From contig JAQFVV010000001.1 in assembly GCA_028023455.1 (NCBI GenBank), forward strand, positions 24,109,401-24,173,400: a stretch of DNA of 64,000 bases, given 5' to 3'. Below are positions 23,786-35,530 of this stretch, one piece after another; position 1 is the first letter of the stretch, and the number at the start of each line of letters is the position of its first letter. The notes under the pieces are model-generated. The model was not told the origin of the DNA and did not search any database. It saw only the letters and a list, made by a program, of their open reading frames with translations. The position numbers and the translations under genes are program-made. This DNA comes from Epiperipatus broadwayi. Its lineage: Eukaryota; Onychophora; Udeonychophora; Euonychophora; Peripatidae.

Positions 23786-25855
23786 GCCATTCACATTATT
23801 ATAAAACAAATTAATAAAATAATTAATTTAGTACACTTTTAAATTTTGTAAAGTTTAATTTTATAATAAAGGAGTTTTAAAAAGTCTATGCTATTTGCTT
23901 GTGAAGTTTTGCAATTGCAGTGCCTGACAATTGCTCTGTGAATTAAAAAATTAAAAAATTTTTTTATTAATTTTTTATTCAATATGTTTTAAATCATAGC
24001 TAACTCTATCAAAGATAAAATAACAAGTATAGGGAATTGTACTGGAAATGTTTATTCTCAAAAAATCTTCCAGATTGTTTATTATAAATTCAAAAACAAT
24101 TTTTTTTTAGAAATGTCAATAAATTATTTCCTTAGTTTATGCTCAATTTATACTATGTGGTTTAATAGATATCAGCTTTTAAATATCTCCATTTCAGAGC
24201 AAAACTTATTTAACATTCTCATATAGAGAAATGGTAAAGAAAATAATAATATTTACTGAATATAGAAAAATTGCAATTTCATTTTTTTATTTAGTTAAGT
24301 ATTTATCTATAGAGTGCATAAAAACTTGATAAAATGTATAACTGGGGGAAAAAAATCAAGTTTGATTGAGGATTCAAATCCCAGTAAACATCCCAATGAT
24401 TTCACTATGAGGACTTTCCATAAATGTAAATATTTAAACAATTGTTTATAATACTAGTTAATGCAAAATTTAACAATTAATGATCTGAAAAAGAACTGAA
24501 AGAATTCCAATAAATAAAAGATTATTAAATGAAATACAATTAACTTAAAATATATGTTAAATAGATTTCAGCAAGATAATATATATTTTGAAAATTGAGA
24601 AAATGATGAATCGATTTTGTTCTCCAAAAAACATAATTTTGGATACATTTTAAACATTATAAAGGTAGATAAAAATGTTCTAAATTTAATGTATATTTTT
24701 TATGTATCTCAACATATAGTGTTGTTAAAAATGTAGTAAATGTTTTGACTCATTAATAGACAACAGGCATATGTTTCATCATTTAACATTGCTTTCATGC
24801 AATTGTAGTTATTTTCTAATAAAATGATTCATTATGTTAAAGGATCAGATGAATATTCGAAAGTAATAAGGACAAGTTTTATACTTTTTTTAAAAAAGAA
24901 AGAATGGCTGGTAAAACTTTGTGCAAAATGCATTTTTATGTCATGATTAGAATTCAATATTTGATCCAAAACCCCTCTCTTCAAAAAATAATACGTATAA
25001 TAGTTAAAATTTTGATAAAAATCATAGTTGAATGAGTGATTAGCAATATATTTCTAACCTGAATAGCAACTATACACCAAATATATTTAAAACTAACCTT
25101 GTATTGTAAGTACCTGCCTGATCATTTTATATTTTGAATGAAAATTTTTCATTATGATGGTTTCAGATAACAAATGAAAATAATTTAAATTATTTAATAG
25201 ATAACATTTATTCATTAGATGTTTAGAGAATCTTATTAAATTATATTAAATCAATGATTTATTATGTATAAATAGATACTTTTAATTGAACTTGTATGTG
25301 TCTACATTATATATATATACGCTTGATCGGTGTTTTTGGTAGAAACGCCATCTGTGGACATAAATACAAGCGTTAGCAAGTTTTTTAACTTGCATTTTTG
25401 TTTATCATATATATATATATAACTCTAAAGCAGTATGTAATTTGCTTGTGTATATATATATTCATACATACATATATGGAATAAAAACAAAAGAAAAAGA
25501 AACCAAGTTTAACTTTATAAAAGTTTAACATATCAATATTAAAACACTATAAAAATACTATAGCTAGCTTATTACATGTAAGCCATCTATTTTCAATAAC
25601 ATGAGATCATTTTTTATGTCTTGAGCTAGCCATAATTAATATTTATTAGTAATTTTTAATATCAATATATTAAATGTTGAATCCAATTTTTTTTTGTTTA
25701 TATATTTACAGTAAATCGTACGAATTGAAGAAATAAAACTTTCTTACAGATAAATTTAAAATTATTTTAAACGATTTCTCTTATTAATGTTTAACATTTC
25801 TTTCTGAAATCGTTTTTTTATATATATATATATATAATTATACATTAATTTTATA
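23786..25855. other. AT-rich non-coding stretch downstream of the split gene
   Basis: No gene was found. A B-box-like ggattcaaatcccag lies at about 24373. At 25328-25360 a short segment is the inverse of one at 16029-16058. TTTATT at about 25642 would be AATAAA on the minus strand and could polyadenylate the split gene whose stop codon is at 25856. Dinucleotide AT runs occur at 25308-25320 and 25410-25425. Confidence 0.4.
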
Positions 25856-26789
25856 TTAAAAGTACATTAAAATTGAAACAACAAATAGCAAAAACATCCA
25901 TAGATGGACTGCATTTCCTGAATTTTTTGAAGAATCAGTAGAATCATTAATAGAAAACATTTTATTAAAATCGTCAACTTTTTTTTCATCACTACTTGTA
26001 GAATTTATTTTTCTGTTTAAACTAACAACAGGTAAAAACTTTTTATCTATATTAGAATAATCCATTTGGACTGTTGAAGTTTGTGTTGTAACATCTAGTT
26101 TTTTTTCAGCAGTAGTAGATATTAAAGTTTTTAGAGTAACAGAATCCCGGGCATGTTTTGATATTGGCAAATATTCATCTTTATTTTGAATAGGAACCTT
26201 TAATTTAAAAACAAGAGAAGGTGTTGTTTCAAAAACTTCATCTGAAATTGAAGATTGCATTAAAAGTTCTGAGGAACTGAAATCAAGTGTTGTAGTAGGT
26301 TTAATGTGGAAATAAGATGCATCTACACCATTTTGAGGAATATAAGAAGAAATAATTTTTAAATTGCTAGTGCTAATTTCTTTAAGAGCCAACGTTGTTT
26401 TAGGAGGTGATACATACTCATGAAATGGATCAGTTATATCAGGAAATAAATGCCCTTTGGTTTCTTTTACTTGAATACTTTCAATAGCTTTTGAAATCAT
26501 TATTGTTAAGCTGGAAGTTAATGGCTGTTGTGATTTTGTTATTAATGCTCCCAAATTATGTATCGTAGAAGTAAGTTCTGGAACAAAAGAAGATTCGATT
26601 AACCCGTGAAAAGATACTGTGTTATAAGAATTTGAGGAAAATGTAATATTTCTTGATTTAATATTACATTCTAATCTTTCAGTAGCTCCTACAGCTTTCT
26701 CAGAAATAAATTCTACAGTTTGAGCAGCTTCTAAAGTGCATCCAGACTTTGCCAGATTGTCAGTACAATTTAAATATATACTGAGAGCT
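25856..26789 (-). CDS. Terminal coding exon of a Cys-rich, GPI-anchor-type surface protein
   Basis: An open exon of 311 codons including the stop, preceded on the minus strand by a poly-pyrimidine acceptor (ttttactttag). Its first base completes an AGA codon begun in the exon at 41006-41141. Read in order, it holds three cysteines (LNC, SGC, LEC) in the first 50 residues, several N-glycosylation sequons (NCT, NIT, NST, NDS), a Ser/Thr/Lys-rich stalk, and a C-terminal hydrophobic stretch AVHLWMFLLFVVSILMYF after small residues SSKNSGN. That is the layout of a GPI-anchor signal. The protein would sit on the outer cell surface. No enzyme motif was seen. The frame runs through the first ATG-independent residues, so it does not start inside this exon. 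I do not recognise the family; the cysteine spacing recalls secreted invertebrate domains of the DUF19/27 kDa haemolymph type. Confidence 0.75.
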
Positions 26790-27228
26790 CTAAAGTAAAA
26801 ATAAAAAAAAAGATTATTATTTTTTCTACAATAATAAATAATAAAATCAAATCTTCACTCACACACGTATACTACATATGTGTATCAATGAGTGCATAAA
26901 CAGAAAAAAAGAATATAAAACTAAAAGATATTGTGTGTTACAAATTAATAGTTACATTGTGATTTTGTATTTTTTTTAAATTATCTGTGTGTGTGCATAA
27001 AATTTTTAGTTTTGACGAATTAAGAAAATGCAGTTAAATCACTTTCCAGCACTTCTATTATTGTTAGATTTCTAAGCAAATGCAAAATGACCATTTACAT
27101 TTGTGGAAACTGATATATGTAGAAGCACTTATGGCCTCTAATATATATAAATAGTTAATGTAAAAAATATTTTAAAGAATAGTAAAGTCCATCGCATTTC
27201 AGATGCAAAAATTGTTTTATATATATAT
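26790..27228. other. Start of the 14.2 kb intron
   Basis: This is the acceptor-side end of the intron between exons 41006-41141 and 25856-26789 of the minus-strand gene. It is AT-rich, with no other feature before the duplicated segment that follows. Confidence 0.55.
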
Positions 27229-27400
27229 TGTAACCCTCATTCCTGAGTTTACAGGTATGACGTTTATGCGAATATTTTTATTATATATTCTACAATATGA
27301 AATGTCATGTGTATAAAATAAATTTTAAAGTGTTTTGAAAATGATAATAATAATCGTAAAAAGTAAAATGTATTATAATTTTTATTTAAAAAAAAAAAAA

Positions 27401-28666
27401 AGGATTGATCACCTAGCCTCCGGCAACAGAAACATAACAGATCTTTACCCAGTGGCACTCGTGCCTTTTATTAAAAAAGCAAAACCATTAAACGACATTA
27501 ACAGTATCCAGCCAATTTTCATGACCCCATTGCTTGTCAAGATAATTGAGTCAGTCATTAAAGATCAAATCCAAACTCAAATTCTTAGCCATATCTCGTC
27601 AAACCAATACGGAAAAAAGGGATCATCAACCTCGCATGCTATGTCCAATGTAACTGCACTGTTCAATTACATCAGAGGACATCGTAAATCAAAACCTATT
27701 GCTGTCCAGCTGGATGTTGCGGCAGCATTTGATTCAGTCCAGATAAACATCCTTCTGGATATTCTGTTGGAATGTGACATTCCAGCTGGGATTGTACAGA
27801 TGGTCAGCAATCTGCTCAACAACAGAGAGATTTTTCTCTCTCTTGATGGCAAGATCACACCAGGCTTCAAGCCATACAAGTTGATCCCTCAAGGATCCCT
27901 GCTCAGTGCCCTTTTCTTCACAGCATACATCAACCCTCTTCTGATGGATATAGAAAAAAACCTCCCTGGAATTTTCCTTCCCTCTCTCAATAAAAACTTC
28001 AATGTATTTGCATATATAGATGACATCATGGTTGTGCTTCCCACCATTAAATACCTTCCTCATCTCATGAACATATTAAACAGAAATACAGCAAAACTTG
28101 GCCTACAAATAAATTTTAACAAATCTTCCATCTGGAAGATAATGTCTGGTAAACAAATTAACTCTCCCTTTTCTGCAAAACCCCAAAGATACCTAGGTTT
28201 TCCAATCTACAAAACTCCAACTGCAATGGCAAGAGAGATTCAAGATGCAATCCTCCATTCAACTGAAGCCATCACCACTTCACTCTCTAGAGTATACCTT
28301 TCATTATATGGAAAGGTTGGCCTCCTCAACATGATCATAATGCCAAAAATCTCATATTATCTTCCATTCATTAAAATGTCTAAACAGTTTCAAAATAAAA
28401 TTAACCGATTATGCACCAAACTTCTCTGGAGAGGAAGGATAGTTGCTATTAGCTTGCGAGGTATCCAACGACCACGCAGGTTCAATGGACTGTCATTCCA
28501 CTCAATACAAGCAATCATTTTACAGAAAACCTACAACACTCCACATAACCTGATCCTCTCCTGCGGATACTCTAACATTATTAAAAAAAATTACACCGAC
28601 AGATCGTCTTCCACCCTCTTCCAGTTCATGGATAGCATCCCTAATACAACAACTACAACTTTATAA
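27401..28666 (+). pseudogene. LINE reverse transcriptase, 5'-truncated, recent
   Basis: An open frame of about 420 codons carries the core of a non-LTR reverse transcriptase. It has PIFMTPLLVKIIE, QYGKKGSSTSHAM, motif A QLDVAAAFDSV (near 27710), motif B IPQGSLLSALFF, the intact catalytic YIDD (28013-28024), the LGLQINFNKS and YLGFPI thumb motifs and LLWRG. Copying occurs at a nicked chromosomal site by target-primed reverse transcription. The upstream endonuclease is missing, a usual 5' truncation. Codon use is less AT-rich than its surroundings and only one frameshift is seen, so this is the youngest LINE here. The W-R-G and CCHC features fit the L1/Tx1 or jockey-related groups; the clade is unresolved. 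It sits in an intron of the minus-strand gene, antisense to it. Confidence 0.8.
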
Positions 28667-28689
28667 CCCGATAATACCCTTTAACCTTA

Positions 28690-29070
28690 ACCAAAAAAAT
28701 CACCTTATGGGAAGCATACAATATAATCAACTATAATCAACAACCCATTAAAACCAGCCTAAAAGTAACCAACCAAAGACTCATTACACACTTTAAAAGA
28801 TGGAGTCTGGAACCCAAATTCCTTGACTTCATCATTAAAATAAATCTTAATGTGCTACCCATGAATTGGTTTCTTTATCACCGAAGAGGTTTTACCAGCA
28901 TTGACCCTATATGTGGTCTGTGTGCTCATGAAGATGAAACCATAGACCATATTATACACCGGTGCCCAAGACTTAAAACTCTGAAAGATATAATTATAAT
29001 CAATTCCAACATAAGACCTGATATGATTTTCTCACTTGAAAATGCCATTCATAATGGTTTTTTTCAATAA
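28690..29070 (+). pseudogene. LINE C-terminal part with CCHC zinc knuckle
   Basis: This continues the preceding reverse transcriptase after a single frameshift between 28666 and 28700. LWEAYNIINY leads through LNVLPMNWFLYHRRG to CGLCAHEDETIDHIIHRC (28912-28965), a C-x2-C-x8-H-x4-C knuckle typical of the C-terminus of LINE ORF2 proteins. The frame ends at 29070. About 470 bases of 3' UTR follow, then a poly-A tail at 29538-29549. Confidence 0.75.
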
Positions 29071-30626
29071 TAAGGCTTTCTACCTTTGTCCTTTATTCCA
29101 TATGGATAGTGAGATGCAAAAGTCTCATGGAATTACCCCCACCACAAATCATACCATTGTTTTATCAAACGCTCAAAAAAAATCAAGAAACGTGACCAGC
29201 TCCTTGCCTCCAGTAAAGTCTTTGCTGACACCTGGTCTTTAATTGCTCTTTCCTTTTCCTGATTATCAATTCCCACCTACCCAGCATTATAGAATAGTCA
29301 TTTATAAAAGAAAATATTCATGTTTATATTAAAAATGCTAATACCATTAAACAAGTTCTTAGAATCTCTTCACTATACCTAACCACATAAGAGTTTAACA
29401 TTGTGCTCTCATAACATAATCTAGCCAGATGACATATAGAACATTATATAATCATATTATTGTACAATTTATTCATTTATTTATCCTTTATTAGTATGTA
29501 ATCACTATTTATTGTTAATAAATTTTTTATTGAAATGAAAAAAAAAAAACTTTTTTTAAAAAAAAAACAATGCTGCTATAAAACCAATCACTGAAGCTCT
29601 CTTCAATCTCTTTCATCGTCTGCTTTACATAAAAGGTGGAAATTTGGAAATTGTTATTTCTTCATTGTGTCACTTAGTGAATGGAAGTCAGTAAAAAAAT
29701 TGCAATGATTATTTAAGTAAAAATTATTCAATTTCTGGGTTAAAATTCTAGAATGTCTTCCCTGATCTTTTCAATGGCGTAATTAACTGTGGGCTGTAAA
29801 CAAAGTAATGCCTTCAAATTAACTTTGATTCTGCCGATCTGTTGAATATGCTGAAGCTAAAATATATGACACTTACTTGCTGTAAAAAGAAAACTGGCCA
29901 TCTAAATTGTCATCACATTGAAATATTCTTCTATGAATTAATTTGTAAATCTATTCATTTTGATGTTTTAAATTTCTGGAAAAACTCTCATACAAAAACT
30001 ACAATGGAAATCCTCATGGAAAACTAACATGGAATAAATCAAAAGAAGTTAAAATATTAATATTGCTAGCAGATATTTAAAATTAATGATTTTAATGGCC
30101 ATATATCTACATTCACAGAGACAAAAATATTTATGAGCTCACAAAGATATTCAAATTAAAAAAATTGAAATTACTATTAGCCTTTCTAAATGAAGCCACA
30201 CAAAATTTTTCTCTCATGCATGCTCTCCATATAATTTTAAAAAGTAAATATGTAGATACACTTTTTAATTATTGTTCTATTTGTTGATTAAATTTATTAT
30301 TGCTAATAATTTTGATGTTTATTTCTCATCCATAGTTCAAGCCAATTATTTTTTTTTTGTCATTTAATAATAGAATTAAGATGGAGGGAGTAGCAATCAA
30401 GAAATATAATTGAATCTGCATAGAAACTTTTTTTTAATGTGTTCAGTTTTATCATTATTTGTGACTATTATAGATTTGTCAGCTAATAATAAAATTGTTT
30501 AGCCTATACACAATCACCTGATAGTTTTAGTTGTAATTTTTATATTGGACTATTTCCATCATCTAATATGTGTGTTGAATGTCTTTAGAAAAATTTAATT
30601 TTTATTTAAATATTCCAAATACATTC

Positions 30627-30750
30627 AACTGTTAGTACTATCATAGCAAACAGGTTAGTATATGCACCAACTGTTAGTAATATGACAGCAAACAGGTTAG
30701 TATATGCACTAACTGTTAGTAATACCACAGCAAACAGATTAGTATATGCA
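30627..30750. repeat. 41 bp minisatellite, three units
   Basis: Three tandem units of the form caactgttagtaatat, then cagcaaacaggttagtata and tgca, lie inside the left arm of the Penelope-like element. Two inverted units lie in the right arm at 33072-33165. Confidence 0.85.
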
Positions 30751-30861
30751 ATAAATGCTCAAAGGTTTTCTAAGTATCAAGCAATGCATTCAATTAATAA
30801 TGTAGAATATCTTCTAAAAAATACACTTATTGAGGATGACTACATGAGAGTTTCTTAAGCA

Positions 30862-32853
30862 GTAAGAAAATCATATTCTACATTACATGGAAAAATAAAA
30901 GAATGTCAAAAGAAAAAACTTGCTAACCTACATGGGCATATCAAACATCATAATGTACCAAGCAATGTAACAGCTACATCTGTTAAAAATTTAAGTTCTA
31001 AAGATCTAACAGATACTGAAATTTCTGTTATTGAAAAAGAATTAAACTTTGCCATAACACTGTCTAATATCCCTTTATTAGATATAATGGCAGCCACTGA
31101 GGAAGTCACTCAAAAATTGCCTTTAGAAGAAGCAGCAGAATTACACTGGAGAATAAAAAGAACACTTAACAAGCAACAAAAATTGAAGTCAAACATATCC
31201 CATGGAGAGAGGAAAGCAATTAAATCTCTCAAAGTTGATAAATCTATAATTATTCTCCCTGCTGACAAAGGCAATGCAACAGTTGTAATGGATACAACTG
31301 ATTATGACAACAAAATACAAGAACTCATCACAGCAGGCCAATATAGAAGAGTGGGAAAAAATCCAATATCAAGTACAGAAGCAAAGTTACAAGCATTATT
31401 TAGAAAGCATTGCAAGTACTTCACTGATTCAGAAAAGAGTAAAATATCATACTTCAACAAAATTCCTCATCTTTATGGTCTACCTAAAATCCATAAGGAT
31501 CATGTTCCATTAAGACCTATTGTTAGCTCTAGAGATTTACCTTGCCAGAATTTGGCAAGATTTCTTCTCAAAGTTCTAAGTCCTTTGAAATACAAGACCC
31601 AGTGCTTTCTCAGAGATTCTAGGCACTTGATAGAATTAATTGAGAACATGATAATTGAAAGAACTGACTTACTGGTAAGCTTTGATGTGGAAAGTTTATT
31701 CACAAATGTACCATGTGAAGAAGCATTGTCTATTGTAAAGAAAAAATTAAATGGTGGTAATAGTTTACAAACCAGAACAGCTCTTCCTATTGATAGTATA
31801 ATGGAACTATTAACATTCTGTATAAAAACAACCTACTTTCAATAAAATACAGAATTCTTTTAACAATATCAAGGAATGACTATGGGCTCACCATTGTCTT
31901 CCCTGATTAACAATATTTATATGGAAAAACTTGAAACCACAGCCATAAAAACTACTCTATATCCACCTAAAGTTTAGCTTGCTATGTGGATGATACATTT
32001 GTTGTATGGCTACATGCTAAAGCATTGCTACAAACTTTCTGGACACACATCAACAACATATCTCCTTCAATTAAATTCACAATAGAATCAGAACAAGAGC
32101 AAAAATTGACATTCTTAGATGTTCTTGTGACAAGACTCCCTCATGGCAAAATCAAAACTACAGTTTACCAAAAACTACACATACAGGAAAATACCTAGCC
32201 TATACATCCAATCACACCAGAAACACAAAGCATGGAGTTATACTATCACGGTGGAACAGAACAAAAGAAGTTTGTTCAGAAACCAGTGATTTGGAAAAAG
32301 AAAAGATCTATATAAAACAAACTCTTATGAAAAATAATTATTCATCAGCTGTTATTAAGAAAACATTAAATAGACAACAAAAAGAACCATTAAAAGAAAA
32401 GGCAATTATTGGTATTGTAGTGTACCCATACATTCCAAAAATAACAGACAAATTAAGGAAAATCTGCAATCAATATAACATCAGAACAGCTTTCCAGAGC
32501 CATACCATACTATGAAGAATTCTAACATCTACAAAGCCAAAACTTGAAATGCTGAAAAGAAAAAACTGCATCTATGAAATACCATGTGAATGTGAAAGAA
32601 CATATATTGGTGAGACTAACCATCCTATTGAAAAGTGCTTGCAAGAACATAAACTGATGATTAGAAGAGGAAAAACAGATGTGTCTAAGGTAGCAGACGA
32701 CCATGTATTTACCGATAAACATGTTTGATTGGGAAAATACAAAAATATTGGATAAAGAAGAAAAGGTACAAAGAAAAAAATTTAAAGAATCTGCTCACAT
32801 GACAATGGCAAACAATCCTATAAGCCAATCTAGTGTGATTATACATAATGTAT
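30862..32853 (+). pseudogene. Penelope-like reverse transcriptase plus GIY-YIG endonuclease
   Basis: A coding line of about 660 codons is nearly complete. The N-terminal part has NLSSKDLTDTE and KELNFAI. The RT fingers read ILPADKGNATVVMD and YGLPKIHKDHVPLRPIVSS. Motif A is SFDVESLFTNVP (31678-31713), motif B is QGMTMGSPLSS (near 31871), and the catalytic YVDD is intact (31983-31994). FLDVLVTR follows, then a GIY-YIG domain with CIYEIPC, YIGET (32603-32617) and a C-terminal tail ILDKEE...KFKESAHM. Breaks include at least three in-frame stops (for example 31843-31845) and frameshifts near 31975, 32190 and 32727. GIY reads CIY, and the conserved catalytic Arg is Cys (TGC, 32636-32638). The family copies RNA and inserts by target-primed reverse transcription; this copy is dead. 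Confidence 0.85.
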
Positions 32854-32944
32854 GAAAACCATTAATCAGCTTTGCTCTTAGGAAAAAGTGGAGAAATCAG
32901 GAGGAATTTCATAGATAAGTATATGAAATTTCTATTGATTGTTA

Positions 32945-33045
32945 CCTTTGGCAGGATGGCTCAGTTGGTTAAAACATTACCTTAAAATTCAATAATCAAG
33001 AATCTAAGGACTCAGATTTGAATCCCATGCTAGTATTGTCACTGG
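32945..33045 (+). repeat. tRNA-like segment with A and B boxes
   Basis: A perfect A box, TGGCTCAGTTGG (32957-32968), and a good B box, AGATTTGAATCCC (33014-33026), lie about 45 bases apart, as in tRNA-derived SINEs. The acceptor stem does not pair. It lies between the GIY-YIG tail and the right terminal repeat of the Penelope-like element, either as a SINE insertion or as part of the element's end. Confidence 0.6.
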
Positions 33046-33379
33046 TCAGGCCAGCAACACCTGAAAATGTTGTGCATATACTAACTTGTTTGCTGTGATA
33101 TTACTAATAGTTGGTGCAAATACTAACTTGTTTGCTATGATATGCTGTGATATTACTAAACAGTTGAATATTTGGAATATTTAAATAAAAAATAAATTTT
33201 TCTAAAGACATTCAACACACATATGAAATTATGGAAATAGGAATATAAAAATACAACTAGAACACCATCATCACAAACTTTCAGGAAAACACTTGATAGT
33301 TTTGTTTCCCTAAACAAAAATTAATTTTCAAATATTGTGTTTTCATTTTATTGTTAATTTTATTATTATCAACTGTTTA

Positions 33380-34576
33380 AGTGGGTGAATACCATTACAT
33401 TTGGGGATCTCATTCAGGATTATCTTGATCAAAACAAATTGAGATTGAATCCAGTTTAGTTTTAAAATATTATTTTTGTTATTATTCAAAAAAATAAATT
33501 AGTCATTGAAATATGGGATATAGTACTTGGTCAGATGGGAAATATGATAATTTATTTTGTTATAACTCATGTCTTAAACAGTGATAGTGGTAAAAATGAA
33601 TTGGTAAAACTAGTAGCAAATAAATAAAATAAAGCATTAAAATTAAAGTAAATTGCAGTTTTAAAATGACTACAAAGTAGAAATAGAGGTGAACATTCTA
33701 ATTATCAAATAAATAAGAAAAAATATTAGACTTTATATATGTTTTTTAAATTTTTATAGGAAAGTTAGTAATTAATTCTAGTATAAGTTTGTATATATGA
33801 TTTCCTGAGCTAAAGCAAAAATGGAAGCTCAAGAAAATCAAACTGAGACTCATAATAGTAAGTTTATGAAGATGATCTTGAACATGTTCACATAATTTAG
33901 AGAGGAAATGAAAAAAATAGAATGAATAATTCAGAGAACAAATGAAAAATTTGTTTACAGAAGTAAAAAATAATAGAATGCAGTTGATAGAGGAAATTTA
34001 AAAAAATAATAAAGAAAATATTGTGGTAGCTGAGCAAATAGATAAAGTTAGTTGTGATATAATTTCAGAATTGCAAGAGATAGATAGATGAAACAGATAA
34101 AGCTAATAATAAATGTCCAATTGTATTAACTAAAAATGTCCAGTACATTAATAGTCTAAACAACTTTAAAGTTTACACAAAAGCATTGCATTCCAGTTGA
34201 CTGTGTATCTGAATTCACACATAATAAAGGTAAAGGTGAAGAAATTTTTAATTGGGAAAATGGATTAGGTTTAAATATCAAATAAATAGATGATCAAGAA
34301 AATGAAATTAATAGGATTAAATATAATAGTATTTTAAATGGTAGGGTGTATAAAAGAAATACTAAGAAACCACCAAGATTAAAAATTAAAGAACTAGAAA
34401 AGAGAAATCCAGAGTTAAGGCAAATAATTAAGCTAAGTAAATGGACCAATAAGAAAGTAAGTTCAAAAACTCATTATATGAGAACAAAAACAAAAAATAG
34501 AGCTACAAAGAAAAAAAAAATTAAAAATTCATTTTTTTCTAGAGATGAATCAGATTTACCATATAGTATATAAAAG
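33380..34576 (+). pseudogene. LTR-retrotransposon leader and gag relic
   Basis: TGGGGATCTCATTCAGGAT at about 33401 resembles a primer-binding site complementary to tRNA-Pro, two bases after a CA that could end an LTR. A gag-like line starts at ATG 33822 (MEAQENQTET). It continues with Glu/Lys-rich, coiled-coil-like text in shifting frames (FREEMKKIE), VSEFTHNKGKGEEIFNWENG near 34210, and a basic C-terminal part from 34346 to 34573 (RLKIKELEKRNPELRQI). Several stops interrupt it. The putative LTR abuts the right end of the Penelope-like element and is largely missing. Assignment to Ty3/gypsy rests on layout, not on a pol match. Confidence 0.5.
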
Positions 34577-35040
34577 GTATTTCAAGTCATTCCAAATAAG
34601 GGCTACATATTAATAAAAAATATTTAGAGAGAGGCAAAGTTAATCCTATGAATAAGAAAGTCTCTAATTTGATGACTCTGGACTTGTTAACAGGTACATG
34701 GTATAGGAGAATGAACAAATAATTATATAGTACACATTATGAAAATAAATACTACTGAATATTAAAAAATAACTAGTTTTAAAAATGAATTGTACTGTTC
34801 AACTGCTAAAAAAAAAAGTGACAAAGAAGTCATGCTAAATGAATTAGATATAATAGTGTTAGCTGCTAAAGCATGAAAAAAAAAACACTGTATAATTTGA
34901 AACAAAAATTAATTTTATGAGTCATGTTGCTTTCTGTTTTGATAATGAATGGAGAGGTTTTCATTGTTTTGAGATTATGTTTTATTGATGCTTCAGAGTT
35001 TTTATTTTAGCACTGTTCCCAATCATGTATTTATATTTTT
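34577..35040. other. AT-rich intronic stretch
   Basis: No gene or known repeat was recognised between the gag relic and the minisatellite. Confidence 0.4.
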
Positions 35041-35183
35041 CAGCCTATAAGTCTCAAAAATTGAGCTAAGCATAGTCTTATATTTAACAATCTCTAAGTC
35101 TTAAAGGTGAGCCAGGCTTATTCTTACAGTTATCAGCCTCTAAGTCTCAAGAATGAACCAGACATAATTCTTACAATGTATTA
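35041..35183. repeat. Minisatellite, ~47 bp period, three units
   Basis: Three diverged units of the form cagcctctaagtctcaa, then a gagcca-like core and attcttaca, begin near 35041, 35088 and 35134. Differences between units are substitutions and small gaps. Confidence 0.7.
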
Positions 35184-35530
35184 TGCATTAGCCTACTTAA
35201 GTATATTGTTCATTCTTAGTGACAAATTTCTTTGATAATCTCAGCATTGCAGGTGGATGATTAAGTCCAATAAATAATTTTAATAGAATTAATAAAAAAA
35301 AATTCTTTTTATATGCATACCAATGTAATGGATTTGTAAATGTTATCTAAGTCTAAGGATGATATCGTGTATTATATTCATACCAGCTTGTAAGTCAGTT
35401 TTCAAAGAAATACAGTTGAGCATGACATTATTATAAGATTAAAAGAAAATTTTTTTTAGAGTAGAAATAAAATCAATTGATGTTTATAATAAATCTATTC
35501 TATTTTATTCCTACATGGAAAAGTAGCAGA

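Larger units (their letters stand above)
27229..30139. repeat. Duplicated ~760 bp segment, copy 1, split by a LINE
   Basis: 27229-27400 and 29550-30139 together correspond to the continuous segment 35531-36289. Shared landmarks are ctgagtttacagg, cttccctgatctt, gccttcaaattaact and ggccatatatctacattcac. The 2.15 kb between the halves is a LINE absent from the other copy. The unit has no coding frame and is either an unknown interspersed repeat or a local segmental duplication. Confidence 0.8.
30520..33300 (+). mobile_element. Penelope-like element with inverted terminal repeats
   Basis: Arms at about 30520-30750 and 33072-33300 are inverted copies. Landmarks are tgtgtgttgaatgtctttag paired with its complement near 33203-33222, and tagttttagttg paired with caactagaac. 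Both arms also include the same 41 bp minisatellite unit. Between them lie a decayed reverse transcriptase/GIY-YIG gene and a tRNA-like segment. Penelope-like elements commonly carry terminal repeats (pLTRs) in direct or inverted arrangement. An internally deleted relative lies at 60690-60868. Confidence 0.75.

Noticed and set aside
27667-28063. Minus-strand frames inside the LINE
   Set aside because: Antisense shadows of the reverse-transcriptase reading frame.
31304-31703. Overlapping short frames in the Penelope-like gene
   Set aside because: Out-of-frame shadows of the reverse transcriptase.
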